Shown here: one piece after another, positions 1-12,352 of the stretch | How the letters are laid out: each line of letters begins with the position of its first letter | Position numbering within the stretch: position 1 is the first letter of the stretch | Origin: Dicaeum eximium | Taxonomy: Eukaryota > Chordata > Aves > Passeriformes > Dicaeidae | DNA length: 64,000 nucleotides | NCBI GenBank assembly: GCA_013396995.1 | Contig: VWZP01006697.1 | Location: forward strand, 62,001 to 126,000 | Reading direction: 5' to 3' | Notes under the pieces: model-generated | What the model was told of the DNA's origin: nothing | Database searches by the model: none | The model's input: the letters and a program-made list of their open reading frames with translations, nothing else | Made by a program: the position numbers and the translations under genes

Positions 1-824
1 AAGAGCAGACAGGCAGGAAAACACTGACCTTCCCAAAGGTTCAGAAATTCTCCCTAAAATTCCAAAATACTGCTTTAAGCTGTGTGAGAGCTCTGTGTCT
101 TTGTTAGAGCTCTATGTGTAAGTAATCTGTCTGGAGCCAAGGTGAAGTATTTTCATGACACATCCTTGACATTGTCATATATGGAACATGTTAGGGCAGA
201 GCTGTGTCTGGGATGCACTGGCTCAACTGTGCTGCCTTCCATCTGTGTATTTTTTTTTCTCAGGCCAAAGGAATGGAGCCACTTCCTTATCTGCTCATTC
301 TGAAACACTGAACTATTTTGCTTTAATGTGTATTTGTTTCAGTCACCACCTATTTATTTATTATTTGGTGGACACTAGGGACTGTTCCATGGATTCCAGA
401 ATATTGTTTACTTACACTTTATGTGGGAAAATGCATATAACTGTGTGTTACTTAAACTAGAAAACTGCAGATTAGCTGAGGAAGTACAGGACTCATGAAG
501 AGATGGTACCTAATTGCAAGGAGGCTCACAAACAAGCATTTTAAATGCATGACTTATATACAAAGTAATGTGTCCATAGAATAAGTAAAGAATAAGTAAG
601 ATAAGGTGAGAAGAATTGAAACAGAAAGAAAAATCACCAGTAGAAAGAGTGACAGAGTGTGTCTCTATATAAGTTACTTGAGATATCCTGAATCAAAATG
701 TCAAAACTGAGAGAAGTGAGAATAATAGGATAAAAGGGTAAAAGTAACTTTCTCCAGCTCTTCTAGGTTTTCTAGTTTATTATTGGTAATTATTACTATG
801 GAATGGAACTTCTTTCTTTTGCAG
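1..824 (+). other. DROSHA intron, partial
   Basis: Intron sequence upstream of exon A. I looked for the preceding coding exon (residues around MEFLGDSIMQ of the second RNase III domain) and did not find it, so it must lie before the window. Nothing else notable. Confidence 0.8.
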
Positions 825-966
825 CTGCTGAGAAGTTCTTTGGTGAACAACAGGACACAGGCCAAGGTGGCAGAAGAGCTGGGCATGCAAGAGTTTGCCA
901 TCACTAACGACAAGACAAAAAGACCTGTAACTCTTCGAACTAAGACTTTGGCTGATCTCTTGGAAT
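825..966 (+). CDS. DROSHA: DROSHA exon A (second RNase III domain, catalytic Asp/Glu)
   Basis: The acceptor is a pyrimidine-rich run ending in gcag at 821-824 and the donor is gtcagt at 967. The exon is 142 bp, starts in phase 0 and leaves one base of a Ser codon. It encodes LLRSSLVNNRTQ through ADLLE. The D-x-x-E of ADLLE is the second pair of metal-binding residues of the RNase III fold. Reading on past 966 gives a stop in the intron at 985, so the splice is needed. Confidence 0.96.
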
Positions 967-3900
967 GTCAGTTAATTTGGTTATAAAACCTTAGTACTTA
1001 ATGACTTTCTTTTCCTTGGGGCTTGTTTAAGAAAGCCATTAGAAATCCCCTAAATTGCTATTAAAAATGTATGTTCAGGTTTCCAAATGAATTATGCCTA
1101 TACCTCTGAAAGCCAGATTTTTGAAGACTAGCCTAGATTTTTGAAGTCTGTATAAAAGCATGAAGGAGGCATAATTGCAGATAGAAAGTTTGAAAGTTTA
1201 GAAATTGAGGGGTCGAGATGACCAGGTCAAAAGCATGTCTTCAAAGTTAAAGCTTGTACTCTGAGTTGAGCTATTTAACAGCAGTTTCAGTGTTTAATTA
1301 GTATGTTCTTGACACTGTTGGAAGACCAAATATTTCCTTCAGCAGGTGAATATTTCTGTGGTTCATCTGTCTGCATTTGAGGAGGTTTTAATATGGTCAC
1401 TGCACAAGAGGGAAGACTACATGGAAATTAACTTATTTTTAGTCAATTTTTGGAAGTTTGTGCTACCTTCTTTCCCATGAAATTGAATTAGTGATAGATA
1501 TTCTGCAAAGAAGATTAATCCCTATCTTGTATATTTTAATGTATTTTGCAAGCCATTCAGACCACTTGGCTTTTGCAAAATCCTGTAAACAAATGGAAAT
1601 AGCACACAAACAAGAGTGATTTATATCTAAATTATTTTATGGTACCCAGTAGTGATTTATTTGTAAGTATTCATGGTCTCCTGGTTAAAATGTGAGATTA
1701 GGAGCAGAGTGTTGTTTCTAGCACTTTAAATGACTGGGTGGATTTGGGTAAATCACTTAATCTCTTGGTCAGCGTGATTTTTTTTTCCCGAGTATGCAGG
1801 ATAATACCCTCATCAGATCACTGCTCTGAAACGTAATTGAATGTGGCTTTAAAGTACTCAGAGAAACTTGTTTCTAAAAGTGAAAGCCAATAATGCTCTC
1901 CTTGGATGAGTGACAGTACCTTTTTTTCCCCCAGCCTTTATTGCTGCCCTGTACATTGATAAAGATTTGGAATACGTTCACACTTTCATGAATGTTTGCT
2001 TTTTTCCACGGCTAAAGGTAAGATCAGTCACTTTCTACTTTCCTGCCACTGTGTTTTAACACATTGTGGCATTTGTAACTCTTACTGCAATCTCTCAGTC
2101 ATAAAAGCATCTTTGTGGACTTCCTACAGGAGTTTATTTTAAATCAAGATTGGAATGATCCTAAATCTCAGCTTCAGCAGTGCTGCTTGACTCTCAGGAC
2201 AGAAGGAAAAGAGCCGGACATTCCTCTTTACAAGTAAGAACAGGCTTCTTATGGCTACCAGCTAATTATAAATCTGCCTTGTATATGGAGCAAGATGTGG
2301 TCAATCACCCTACATTTTTCCCATAGTTTGTTTTTATTGTCATTATCCAAGCCCTATAGTCTTCCATTGTCTGAAGATGGAAAATACTGTTTTCTAAGGT
2401 TTAGGTGTTTAAGCCATTACAAAGAAGAGTTACTAAGGATTTTACCTTTACAGTCATAAGGGAAAAATAGAGTTTTTATTTTGGAATAGAGTATTTAATT
2501 CACATAATTCTATATTTGTTTTTCTTTTAATGTAAGGAATGGCAGTATTAAATGAAAAGAGTTACCCAAATGGCTGTTTTGTTATGAGGTCAAGATATCT
2601 CCATTCTATTCTCAGTAACAGATGAAGTTTCTTGATATTATTATGCAAACATAATAATGCCTTATGTTACACCTCCCAATTATAGGCACTGTTTCTCATC
2701 CACAGTCAGGCACTGAACGGCAGCACAAGTTTTGGACATTTTTGCTGTGCAGTTCAGCTCACAGATGTTCAGTGTTCAATGACAAAGAGTTCAGGGCAGT
2801 GAACCTTTTAACTTGTACACCTCGGTTAGATACCTGAAGCTGGATGGGATACATTTCCCTTTTCACTTCCAGTTCTAAATAGTGTAATAGCTGCTTCAAA
2901 AAGATAATAAATAATAAACCTTAGGCTGTATATCACATCCATGTCCATTCAGTTATTGTAGGAAAGGGTGCAATGTTAGCCCCAAAATAAGAGATAAAGG
3001 CTATGAAAATTCAAGGCTTGTGTTGTTGGGATTATTATATCAAAAAGATATGAAGAATGAAAATGTAAGTGCATTTGTCACAGGTACTGAAGTAAGGTTT
3101 CCAGTGCAATGTAGCAGTTCAGTGACAGTGACACATGCTCCACTTCAGAAGTGCCATCCCTTTAACACTGCAGCCAGTGCTCTGCAGGTCTGACTCCTCT
3201 GTGTCTCTCTCTGTGAGGGTTCAGGGCTTTGTCTTGAGGGGGATGAATTCAATATAAAACAATTTCCCATTTCTGTTAAAACCACTTAGTTTCAAGTACC
3301 AAATGTTTGTTTTGTTTTGCTGTGATGATAAATTGATTTTTATAGTACAGCTCAGACCTAGTAATACACTGTTATCTTCCTATTATCTTGTTAAATTCCT
3401 TTTCTTGGGGTTATCTGTTTCACTGCAGTCAGTACTATTGCTTTTAAATTTAGGGTAGGTTTTATTTGCTCTTGTCAAAGTGCATGGAGAGATAGAGTAC
3501 TTTAGTTAGATACTTTAAAAATTGATGTGAAATTCGTCCTCCTTCTAAAGAGAAACAAAGTAGCGGACAAAACTTGACTGAAAGTGGAGAGAGATTTGGG
3601 ACAGCAGTAAGGAACTGCAAAAGAAGCAATTCATTGCACATCCAGGGAATTACCCTTTTAGATGGTTGTTGATGTATGTCCCAGACTTCAGGTCAAATGG
3701 GAAGTTTGTTTTGTGACAAACTAACTTTTCAAAGCTGATTGAAAATTTCTTTGTACTGTGATAATTCAGTGTAGAGAACTACCATGTCTAATACAAAGTC
3801 CTTATAAAACCTTCCTACCTACAAAACTCTCAAGGCCTAAACTTCTAGTGCACACATAATTGTATGGGTGTGTTTATTTGCAATTGCACAGCTATGCATA

Positions 3901-6900
3901 ATTTATTGCTTTATTACAAGTGTTTTCACAGTGTTTGAACACTTCAGGTTACAGTTTTCATTTTTGCTAATAGGTTAAATAAAGTTCTAATTTTCATGTA
4001 GTGCTCCTGAATGAGCCCAGAGTGAAAAAGGTGATCAGTGTAAATGCTGTTCCGGTAATCTCTGGGTTAATGTGATCTATACAGACATCTTTCAGCCCTT
4101 GCTCTATGTTTTGCATTAATTACACTATATGTATTGAGCAGACTGAAAGCTTGGTGATATGTGCCACATACAGATTCTGTGTTTTAATACTCCCTGCTTG
4201 AATGAAATATTACTTCTTTCAGGACCTTGCAGACAGTGGGACCTTCTCATGCCAGGACATACACAGTAGCTGTTTACTTCAAAGGGGAAAGAATAGGATG
4301 TGGTAAAGGTCCAAGGTATAGTAAAAATTAATCACATGGTGTTATGGTGTGGTGGTGTCCAGAATGCAATGGAGATAGACCATTGTATCATCTGCCTTCG
4401 AAAAGGAAAGCTGAAGAGCCTTCTTCAAACTTCTCTGCTTCAGGAATACCTGAAGGTTCTATGTTGGTATAATTTTGGATATTAAGCCTTTTTTGGTAAA
4501 TTTGCCTTCAAGGTGGCTGACAATGCTAACTATTTGTGGCTCTTGGACTAGAAACTGCAGAACAGCTTCCAGGAAATAGTTCTTTTATCTTGGTATTTGC
4601 TATTGGATTACTGTGCAACTCACAGGCAAGATAAGAGTGCCACAATATTATGCTTTTTTTTTTCCCCTGAGGTTACTACTTCTAGACATTTTGGAGTGGT
4701 TCTAAGGGCTCAAAGACTTCAACCATGAAACCCAAAAATCTCATTTTATGCTACCAAATCTGGTGGTGGTTATAAAAATATCATTGTTCTTTTTAACATT
4801 TATGCATCTGTGATTTTGTTCCTTTTTTTTTTTCTCTCAGGTAAAAGCAGATGCTTTAGTGAAGAATGGACTGGAATATTTTGTTATTTTTATTGATCTA
4901 AGTTAAGAAATATTCTACTGGAGCTGTGGTACTATTGCTCACATATTTATGGGAAGGCTGATATGTCATATACTCTGAGAATTACTAGCTGCTGGTTAGC
5001 CAAAAAGTTTCATTGCAAAAGAGTAATTAATGCTCCACTTTGTCAGAAACTTTAGTTTATTCTGTACAGCTTAGATCTCATGTAACATGTTTTTGTTTGG
5101 CTTTCACAGTATTCAGCAAGCAGAAATGGGAGCTGCAATGGACGCACTTGAAAAATGTAAGATATTTGGGCAACAGAGAATTCATAGTTTATTTCCTTGT
5201 TCTTTAATGAGGCAAGGTGCAGATTTTGTGGGGGATAAGTTTTGAACAGAACATATATGCTAAGTTCTGTCAGCTTCTAAGCAGCAGGTTTTCCTCTTAG
5301 TACTTCCAAGACAGTTTTGTAGCAGTTGAAATTAGCATGATCCCAACAGGTTTTTGTTAACGGGAGCTGATCAGCTACAGAGGATGCAACTTCAAGGGAA
5401 CCCTGTGCACTGAAGTTTGATTGAGGTTTTCCATGCTTATGCATGCAGTGGGATAAGACTGCATAGTGTCTGATGCTCAGGTTGCCTCACCCTCAAATTC
5501 AGGGGAGAAGCAAAGTGCAACCTTAGAAAATAAGATTTGATCCCAGCTTATCAGTAGACTAGGTTAAAATCCAAGAGGCAGATCCCCAACAATTTAAATG
5601 GATATTTATCTGTCAAGAGGGGCTAATATCAGCTGCAGATGCAGAGATCTGTGTATACATCTCTCTAAATGCTGCATAGCCAGCATGGGAGCAGTCCTTC
5701 ATTGAAATGTAGTCTCAGATGTGAAGGAGTGTGGGCAAGCTTCTTACATGAAATAACTTTGGTCAGTTGGGTTAAAGTACCAGGTGTGGGTGACCTGTAA
5801 GCAAATAGCTTACAAGCATTTTGTGCAGCAGAAGTCCTCTATTGAGAAGAACATGGGAAGTCCATTTTTTGCATTTCATTCAAAGGAAACACATGCAGTT
5901 CCTCAGATGTCAAAGGTTTTTAATCTGTTATCTCTGCATCTGGAAATTCAAGAGCTTAAAGATTTCAGAAATTTCAGAAGGCAATGAATCTGTGTAGTTC
6001 AGATATGTTTTTATATCCATCTGCTAAGCATATACTTCTCACCACCAGTAAATTTGACAAGTAGAAAAATGTAACTTCCCTTCTCTGCTGAGTATCTGCA
6101 AGATGTTACTGAAGTTTTCTTTGAGAGAACTTTCTTGTGAAAGCTCTCAGAAGAGAGCTGTGAGTTTCATGGCCTTATCAATCCAAGGACTTCATAGCTC
6201 TCTTCTGACATATAGATTGTTTGAATACCATAGAACTCGAGAGGTCTGTGCTCCTACTGCCCTTCAATTCAAAACAGAGCCAACTTTCAAGTTAGTTAGC
6301 CACTGAAGTTTTTAATTGTCTTTTGGGATGGAGGTTACACAACCCTTAAGGGCCCCTGTTCTATTATGTATATGGTTGTGCAATGGAGTTGTTTGGTTTG
6401 GTTTGTTTGTTGGGTTTTTTAATGTATAAATAATAAGCTCCAAGTGAAAATAGTTTTCATACACCTATTTATATGATAGCCACGATGAATTTATTACATG
6501 AGTTTCCTTCTTACCGTCCTAAACATATTAGAACAGGTTACTACCAAGCTGAGTTCTTAAAGAATCATGTTATAGGCACAGTGGTGAAAATCTGATTTTC
6601 GTTTTATAGGGCACATGAGCAACAAAATATCCCAGAACTCCATTAAACAAAGCACTAGTGTTTTTAAAAACAACACCAATTTAAAAGTAATTTTGTTCAG
6701 ATCACTTTCTGGTTGAAATAAATATAATCTTCAATGCCCAAGTTGTAAATAACTGATGAATAAACCTTTTATTCCTGTAGTATATATAATAAAGGGCACA
6801 AATTTCACTAGCCAATAAAACAAAGCAGTAGAAAGTTATTCTGCTCTACCACAAACTCCTGCAGTTTATGTGGCTTTTACACCATATTCTCTAGCTGAGA

Positions 6901-8224
6901 ATCTGTGCTCCCTGGGACCTATAAAAAGGAGGAAAAAGCTTGATGCCAAGGAGGAAAAAGCTTGGTGCCAAGGAGGAAAAAGCTTCCTCCCTGAGAAGCC
7001 TCAGCTGAATTCTCTCTCAGTAGCCAGAGAGAGACAGGAGCAGTCCTTTGCTGAGACATCTACCAAATTTGTTTATGGCTTTAAAGGTCATTGTAGTAAC
7101 CTTTTGGATTTATCTCAGACTGGTGAGGTAGCCAGTGCTGATCCCAGAGCTCTGTGTGATCCCAGCAGGATTCAGCACCAACTGCAGCCTGTCACATACT
7201 CTACCACCCCTTTGCTTTCTGACTGGCTGGAGGGTGCACAGCACAGACGCATGTGAATGTCAGCACCCTGCTCATGCAGAAAACATCACATTCTGTGAGC
7301 AGTGCGCTAAAGTGAGAGCAATTCTGTTCACTTATATAAGCTGTTTTTACAGTCTCAGCTCTAATGTGTACCTACACATCAGGCAATGGACAAATGCCTG
7401 AAAGCAGAAGCATCCATCTCCCCAGCTATTTCTCCATCACCTTAGCCTTGTCCAGTCTGTTTTAGGCAGTCTTCACTCATCCGTGCTCTTAGACCGTGCT
7501 AAGGCTGCTTCTGGTACATAGCCAAGGATTAACTTTTTCAGGAACAGACTTAACTGCATTCTGTCTTGCTACACTATTACTTTCCCATTAGGATCCCTGC
7601 CATAGTGTAGGCAAATAGTTGATTCTGCATGGTCTAAAACAATAATAAAAATAATGGAAACATCTGTACAATACTTGAAACCAGTGGCTCGTACTTTTTA
7701 GAGTGAGAACAAGACAAAAAACCCTGACAGCATTGACAGTAGTTTCACATTCATTTTTCAGTATCGACCACCTGTTGCTAAGGGAACAGAATGTAAAATC
7801 CAGGTAATACCTGGCCATGTTGCTATACCAGCATTTTATATTTTATTTATGTGAGTATATTAGATTTGGCAGTGCTTTGTAGCAGGAGAAACAGATGTAA
7901 AGAAATCATGAAGAAAGCAAAGTCGTACAACACAGTCCTGGTTTACTATGTATTCTAAGAATTAAATGAGTAAAAATGGGAACAACATTGTTCCCCCCTA
8001 CCTCTAATAACATCAAAGTTTAAAACAAAACGAGCTGAGGCTTTCTCTGTTACCAGTTTGTTTATTAATGTAAAATATTTCTCCTTGTGTCAGATAACTT
8101 TCCCCAGATGGCCCATCAGAAACGCTTCATTGAACGGAAGTACAGACAAGAGTTGAAAGAATTGAGGTGGGAAAGAGAGCATCAAGAGAGAGAGTCAGAG
8201 GAGACTGAAGAAGCAAGGAAATAA
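825..8224 (+). CDS. DROSHA: DROSHA, ribonuclease III of the Microprocessor, C-terminal part (six exons)
   Basis: Six exons, 825-966, 1935-2017, 2130-2233, 4223-4315, 5110-5156 and 8094-8224, join in frame (600 bp, 199 residues plus TAA). The product, with DGCR8, crops primary microRNA hairpins in the nucleus. Visible in order: the end of the second RNase III domain with the metal-binding Asp and Glu of ADLLE (local residues 44 and 47), the dsRNA-binding domain (about residues 83-145) and a charged tail rich in Arg, Glu and Lys. If human DROSHA is 1374 residues, local residue 1 is about 1176 and the acidic pair falls at 1219 and 1222, the positions known for the human catalytic residues. All introns are GT-AG. 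The first RNase III domain and the start of the second lie left of the window. The tail ends ESEETEEARK, more diverged than the core. Identification is by recognition of the protein, not by a search. Confidence 0.97.
967..1934 (+). other. DROSHA intron
   Basis: A GT-AG intron of 968 bp that is AT-rich with a T- and C-rich tract before the acceptor. I see no repeat or RNA gene in it. Confidence 0.9.
1935..2017 (+). CDS. DROSHA: DROSHA exon B (end of second RNase III domain)
   Basis: The acceptor cccccag ends at 1934 and the donor is gtaaga at 2018. The 83 bp complete the split Ser codon and encode FIAALYIDKDLEYVHTFMNV and then CFFPRLK, the helices that close the RNase III fold after the catalytic DLLE. 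Confidence 0.96.
2130..2233 (+). CDS. DROSHA: DROSHA exon C (linker into dsRNA-binding domain)
   Basis: The acceptor ctacag ends at 2129 and the donor is gtaaga at 2234. The 104 bp encode EFILNQDWNDPKSQLQQCC through DIPLY and two bases of a Lys codon. It follows exon B after an intron of only 112 bp and leads into the dsRNA-binding domain. Confidence 0.96.
2234..4222 (+). other. DROSHA intron
   Basis: A GT-AG intron of 1,989 bp. No recognisable repeat, RNA gene or extra exon. Confidence 0.9.
4223..4315 (+). CDS. DROSHA: DROSHA exon D (dsRNA-binding domain beta strands)
   Basis: The acceptor tttcag ends at 4222 and the donor is gtatag at 4316. The 93 bp encode TLQTVGPSHARTYTVAVYFK and GERIGCGKGP, the beta sheet of the dsRNA-binding domain. 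The splice phases join correctly with exons C and E. Confidence 0.96.
4316..5109 (+). other. DROSHA intron
   Basis: A GT-AG intron of 794 bp. A short open frame reads through from exon D to a stop near 4485; it is simply exon plus intron read-through. Nothing else stands out. Confidence 0.9.
5110..5156 (+). CDS. DROSHA: DROSHA exon E (last helix of dsRNA-binding domain)
   Basis: A 47-bp exon with acceptor cacag ending at 5109 and donor gtaaga at 5157. It completes a Ser codon and encodes IQQAEMGAAMDALEK, the C-terminal helix of the dsRNA-binding fold. It is too short to appear as an open reading frame; it is supported by its splice sites and by phase agreement on both sides. Confidence 0.95.
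5157..8093 (+). other. DROSHA last intron
   Basis: A GT-AG intron of 2,937 bp. It contains a 22-bp minisatellite at 6926-6985 and a T/G-rich stretch near 6387-6420. The 128-residue open frame around 6870-7256 runs through the minisatellite and is not conserved-looking; I take it as chance. Confidence 0.88.
6926..6985 (+). repeat. 22-bp minisatellite, about 2.7 copies
   Basis: Two 22-bp units (6926-6947 and 6948-6969) differ at one base (gatgcc versus ggtgcc), followed by a 16-base partial third unit. Each unit begins aaggaggaaaaagctt. It lies inside the last DROSHA intron. Confidence 0.9.
8094..8224 (+). CDS. DROSHA: DROSHA terminal coding exon
   Basis: The acceptor gtgtcag ends at 8093. 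The exon encodes the Tyr of YNFPQMAHQKRF, then a highly charged helical tail (RKYRQELKELRWEREHQERE and on) and stops with TAA at 8222-8224. The tail ends in an acidic stretch and ARK. Confidence 0.96.
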
Positions 8225-8520
8225 AAGGAGGGCACAGAAGCAGTGGCATATTTACTTACTTAATAACTCTGACTGTGGCCTACGGAGACCTAACCTAGTT
8301 TCTTGCAGATGAATGAAGAGTGCCTGTTGATATCAAAAAGAAAATTGTGATCACTTCCTTTAAAAGTGTGTGCAAATATAGTATTTCTTTAGTTTGGTTT
8401 TAAGTTTGGCTTTTTAATAAGATTTGGGTTTAAACCCTTTTAATTTTTATGAAAAGTTGTTGATTATTTTTATTATTTTTACTGTCTTGTATGAAGTAAT
8501 AAAGTATTAATTTCAAAAGC
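8225..8520 (+). other. DROSHA: DROSHA 3' UTR (end approximate)
   Basis: An AT-rich stretch between the DROSHA stop and the first good polyadenylation signal downstream. The 3' end is inferred at some 15-20 bases past the AATAAA, giving a UTR of about 300 bases. Confidence 0.75.
8498..8503 (+). terminator. DROSHA polyadenylation signal
   Basis: A consensus AATAAA lies 274 bases after the DROSHA stop codon. The next AATAAA on this strand is far downstream in sequence without genes. Placement is by motif only. Confidence 0.75.
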
Positions 8521-11500
8521 TAATAGGAGGAAAAGCTGTTTAACAATTGTCTCCTATGTCTAAGTGCTGTGTTGTCAGTGACCAGCCAAGTTATTGCATG
8601 AACTGTGCTGTGGAGGAGGAAAGTATTATAAGAAACTGATTCAGCTGAGCACTTAAGCATGTACCTAATTTAAGTTTTGCAGCTAAATTTACTTCATGAG
8701 TCTGCTAAACCAGAGCTTTAAAGTTCAGGCCCTTTTTACAGAAAATGGTACAGTAATTAAAAGGAGATACTCAGTTTTGCTTTGAACAGTGGATGACACA
8801 TCTGAAGTGTGACACAGATGTGTGTGGAAGATTTTGAATAGTTTTGTTTTTAAATCACTGTTATAAGACTTGAAGAAAAACATAATTATGAAGCAAGAGA
8901 ATGGCAGTTTTTGTAGAGAATGTACATGTAGTTTACATTATTCTTTCTCAACTTCTTGTTCTGTCAGGCTGGTGTCTAATGGATTTATTTGACAGGAAGA
9001 TACCAGTGTGGCGATTACTGTGAAATGGTATTAGAAACTCTATATGGGTGCTGTTCCAGAGAGGTTGATTGAAAACAGTTTTTGTCAAAAGAAGGGCAGA
9101 ATTTGTCCCTAAAGTGTAGTTCAAAGGTGGTGTGCAGTCTTAAGTCAGCCAGTTTCCTTGGTTTTTTGGTGTCTGTGGCTTGTATTAGACAGACAGATGT
9201 TTCTTCTATAAAAGCTCTGAACAGCACCAGAAATTAAAAATCCACTGTGTCTGTTGGTATTTTTTCCCCACTGCTTATCAGCGTTGTTTGTTCTTTTAAT
9301 TTTTCTGCTTCAAGCCATTCATTTCCATTAAGCTGGCTCAGTTAATACAGTCCCTTGGTAGGTATTGTGTAGTCATTTTTTATCTTTCTTTTCTGATAAG
9401 CGAAGCAGATTGAACCCTTATTTTCCTTAGCTGTGCGTTTTCTTCCTGAAAGAAGAAGAGATCCTTTTTTGGCCAGTCATTTAAACATTTTCTCATGTCC
9501 AAAACTTGTATGTGTTAAAGTATGGGGCAGCATGGGTGCACAAGTCTGGCCCAAGGAATTCATGCCAAATCATGGAAGAAGAGTTCCACCCGATGGCCAC
9601 TCTACACTGCGCAGCGTCTCCAGCGATTGTCGGAAGCGCCTCTCTGTAGGTGTGGGATGAACATCAGGAGAAGCACTTCATTGCAGGTGCCAAAGTAGAC
9701 ACCAAATGAAGCTGAAAAATGCAGACTACACAAATGTCTTCCCAAAGTTTCACTTCTGAGCTAATCAATATGTGTATTTTCAGAAGCACACTTTTCAACG
9801 CTTGCAATGTGAGATGCATTTAAATAGGGGGGGTTTTTTACACTTGAGCCCACAACACTACCTCACTTCTTCCAGCTCTATGATTTGCCTTTTCCTAATG
9901 GATTGATGCTGAAAATCCATTTCAGAGGATAAGAGAAAAGAAAAAAACAAACACATTCTGTAATTCAGAGAGTGATAATAATGAAACGAATAAAAACAAG
10001 GTAAAGGCAGGGAGATGCTCTCTGCTAAATGCTGCTGCCATTTGACTTCCGAGAAGTGATTGTAACTTCTTATAGCTTCAGTTGGTAAATAGAAAGCTGA
10101 AATGCTTCTCAAGAGTTGGAAACTTGAAAAGCACCAGCAAGTCCCCTGTCCACAAGACCTGTATTTCACTTTTGTATAATTGCCCATCTGCTTCTAGCAG
10201 TAAGATGAAATGGTGCAGTGCTAGAGGGTCAAGTGTAATTGTTTATTTTATTTTTCCCTCTTAACTGTGACCAGTTTCATATGTTTAATGAATAGAAAAT
10301 TACTTCATTTTCAGGTGTATGATTGCTTAGTAAATTTCAGCATATTTGACATCACCAAAGAACCCCAGTGGAATTGTTAGCTCATAGTTTAACATTACTT
10401 TCATTATTCCTATATACAGTTTCACTTTTCAGCTGTAAGAAGACTGCAGTCTTATTCATAAATATTATCATTAAAATAGATTGAGTCTATCAGGCTGTTT
10501 TGGGGGAGGAAGCCAGGACTGTTCTTTTTTTCTTTTTTGACCCAGAAATTGCTTGGAAAAAAACTTCTAAAATAATTCCTGCATTCCAGTTACTATAGTT
10601 AATGAGTTTTAGGCTTTTCTCAATAAAATGTAGGTGATAACTGTGTTTTTACAAGTGGGCTTTTTTCCCTTTTTTGCTGCATGTGGGCTAAGAAGATTGC
10701 CTGAAGCAATTTTGTTTTTCTTATTTTCAGAACAAAAAACAAAAGATAAAAAAGCTCCTGTTTCCTTTATTCAAACCTCAGTGTCTTTCTGTGTATGGGC
10801 TGTCTAAAAGCAGTGGCTGTGGATGTTCCTCTCGTTTTCAGGAGTTGTGCAGAATGTGAAATGTGAGCACAGTCCTTTACAACAGCCACCAAGGAGGGGA
10901 AGCCTCTCCAAGTTGCCTTGGTAAAATTTATCATTGCACTCGTGCTAATCAGTGGAACAGCTGTAATTTATAACTAGGCAGCTTGTGCTGCTCTTTGTAG
11001 GTGTGAGAGTGGTCTCTGGTTTACTGATGAAGTTAGTCCTTTTTTGCTTCAGAGTCTGATCTATTCTCTGAGCTAGAGGTTCTCTTGCAAGATCCATTGA
11101 CTTGAGTTGGGTACAAGTAGGTGAATACAGAACAAGACTGGGATCTGTGTGAATCCAACCGATCCTGTGAATATTTTTAATGTGAATATGTACAGAGCAC
11201 TGAATAGAACTGTAGCTGATTTGATTGGGGGTTTCAACTGAATTTACATAAAATTCACGATGTTATTTGTAGACCCTAAGTTTGCTTTGTAAGATTTCAG
11301 TTTCCAGCAGTACTAAGAGAACCTTGGTCTCTAAGGTTGTTGTAAACATCGTTGCTAATAAAGTTTCCCAGAAAAGACTTCAAGCATAGTTGTTACTTGC
11401 TAAAACAATTTGGAAAGATCAAAAGGCAAATCCTGATCATCTGTCTCCCTACTTCAAAGACTCTGATTATACAAGCTACATATTTAAATGAAATAAGTGG

Positions 11501-12336
11501 TTGACTTGTAAAAAGTTTCTTTTTGGTGGAAGTTTGTAAAGCCTTGTAAGAGCTCAGGGAGTTTTCATCTGCATCATTCACCACTGTGCATTGTCTTTGG
11601 TGAGGATGGTATTGCAACAGAAATTTCTGTGACCCCTACATCCACCCTTCTTCTCCCCCTCCCTACTCACTCCCCATGTCACAGATTCACATTCTTTCTA
11701 GAGCCCTAAGATTAAATTGGCTGCATGTTCCAGCTGTACATATTTCTCTCTCCTTCAGGGAGCAGTCTAACCTTAGAGGCCCTTTTCTTCACCTGCCTGC
11801 TACGGGTGACAAAGGGAGCACCAGCTTGCACCCAGAGTCTGGCTAACTAAGTATATTTCCCTTAGCCTCAGTCACCACTGCATTCCTCAAAAGGATTTCA
11901 AAGCCTTTCCGGAATAAGGGTGTAAGTGATTTGCCTGTGACTTTCAATACAATCCTGCCTGAATTTGTCAGTCGCGTCATTTTGTTGCTCTTCACAGCAC
12001 CTTTGTGGAGGGACTGTTTATTCTGTTACTAAGAGATGACAAGGATGAAATTGTCACTGGGGGCCAGGGCTCAGGGTGTCTGTGGGAGGGCAGTGATGCC
12101 TCATCCAGTGGATGCCTTAGTCTGTGGCTTTAGTATTGTCCTTGCAAGCCTGCTACAGTTCTCTTGCCATGCCTGAGAGGGTCTTCAAGGGGAAAAAAAC
12201 TTGGCTGTGCAGGCTGGGCACTGGCACCTTCATTGCCTCTTCCTGTGGAGACTTGGAAAACAATGATCAAGGAGACTGGGGACTCTACTATAAGAAACCA
12301 GAGTCCAATTGGTGTGTTGCTTGTACACCTCTTTAG
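8521..12336. other. Intergenic sequence downstream of DROSHA
   Basis: AT-rich intergenic DNA. The only notable item is a cluster of six CpG dinucleotides in 48 bases at 9591-9638, unusual for the surroundings. No gene, repeat family or RNA gene recognised. Confidence 0.7.
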
Positions 12337-12352
12337 AAAAAAAAAAAAAAAA
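12337..12352 (+). repeat. A16 tract
   Basis: Sixteen consecutive A bases followed by taaaacc. It could be the tail of an old retrotransposed sequence, but the bases before it show no recognisable parent and no clear AATAAA at the right spacing. Confidence 0.85.

Noticed and set aside
6870..7256. 128-residue open frame in the last DROSHA intron
   Set aside because: It runs through a minisatellite and is part of an intron defined by good splice sites and matching phases.
12000..12352. Possible retrotransposed sequence ending in A16
   Set aside because: No parent gene is recognisable, and there is no clear polyadenylation signal or target duplication.
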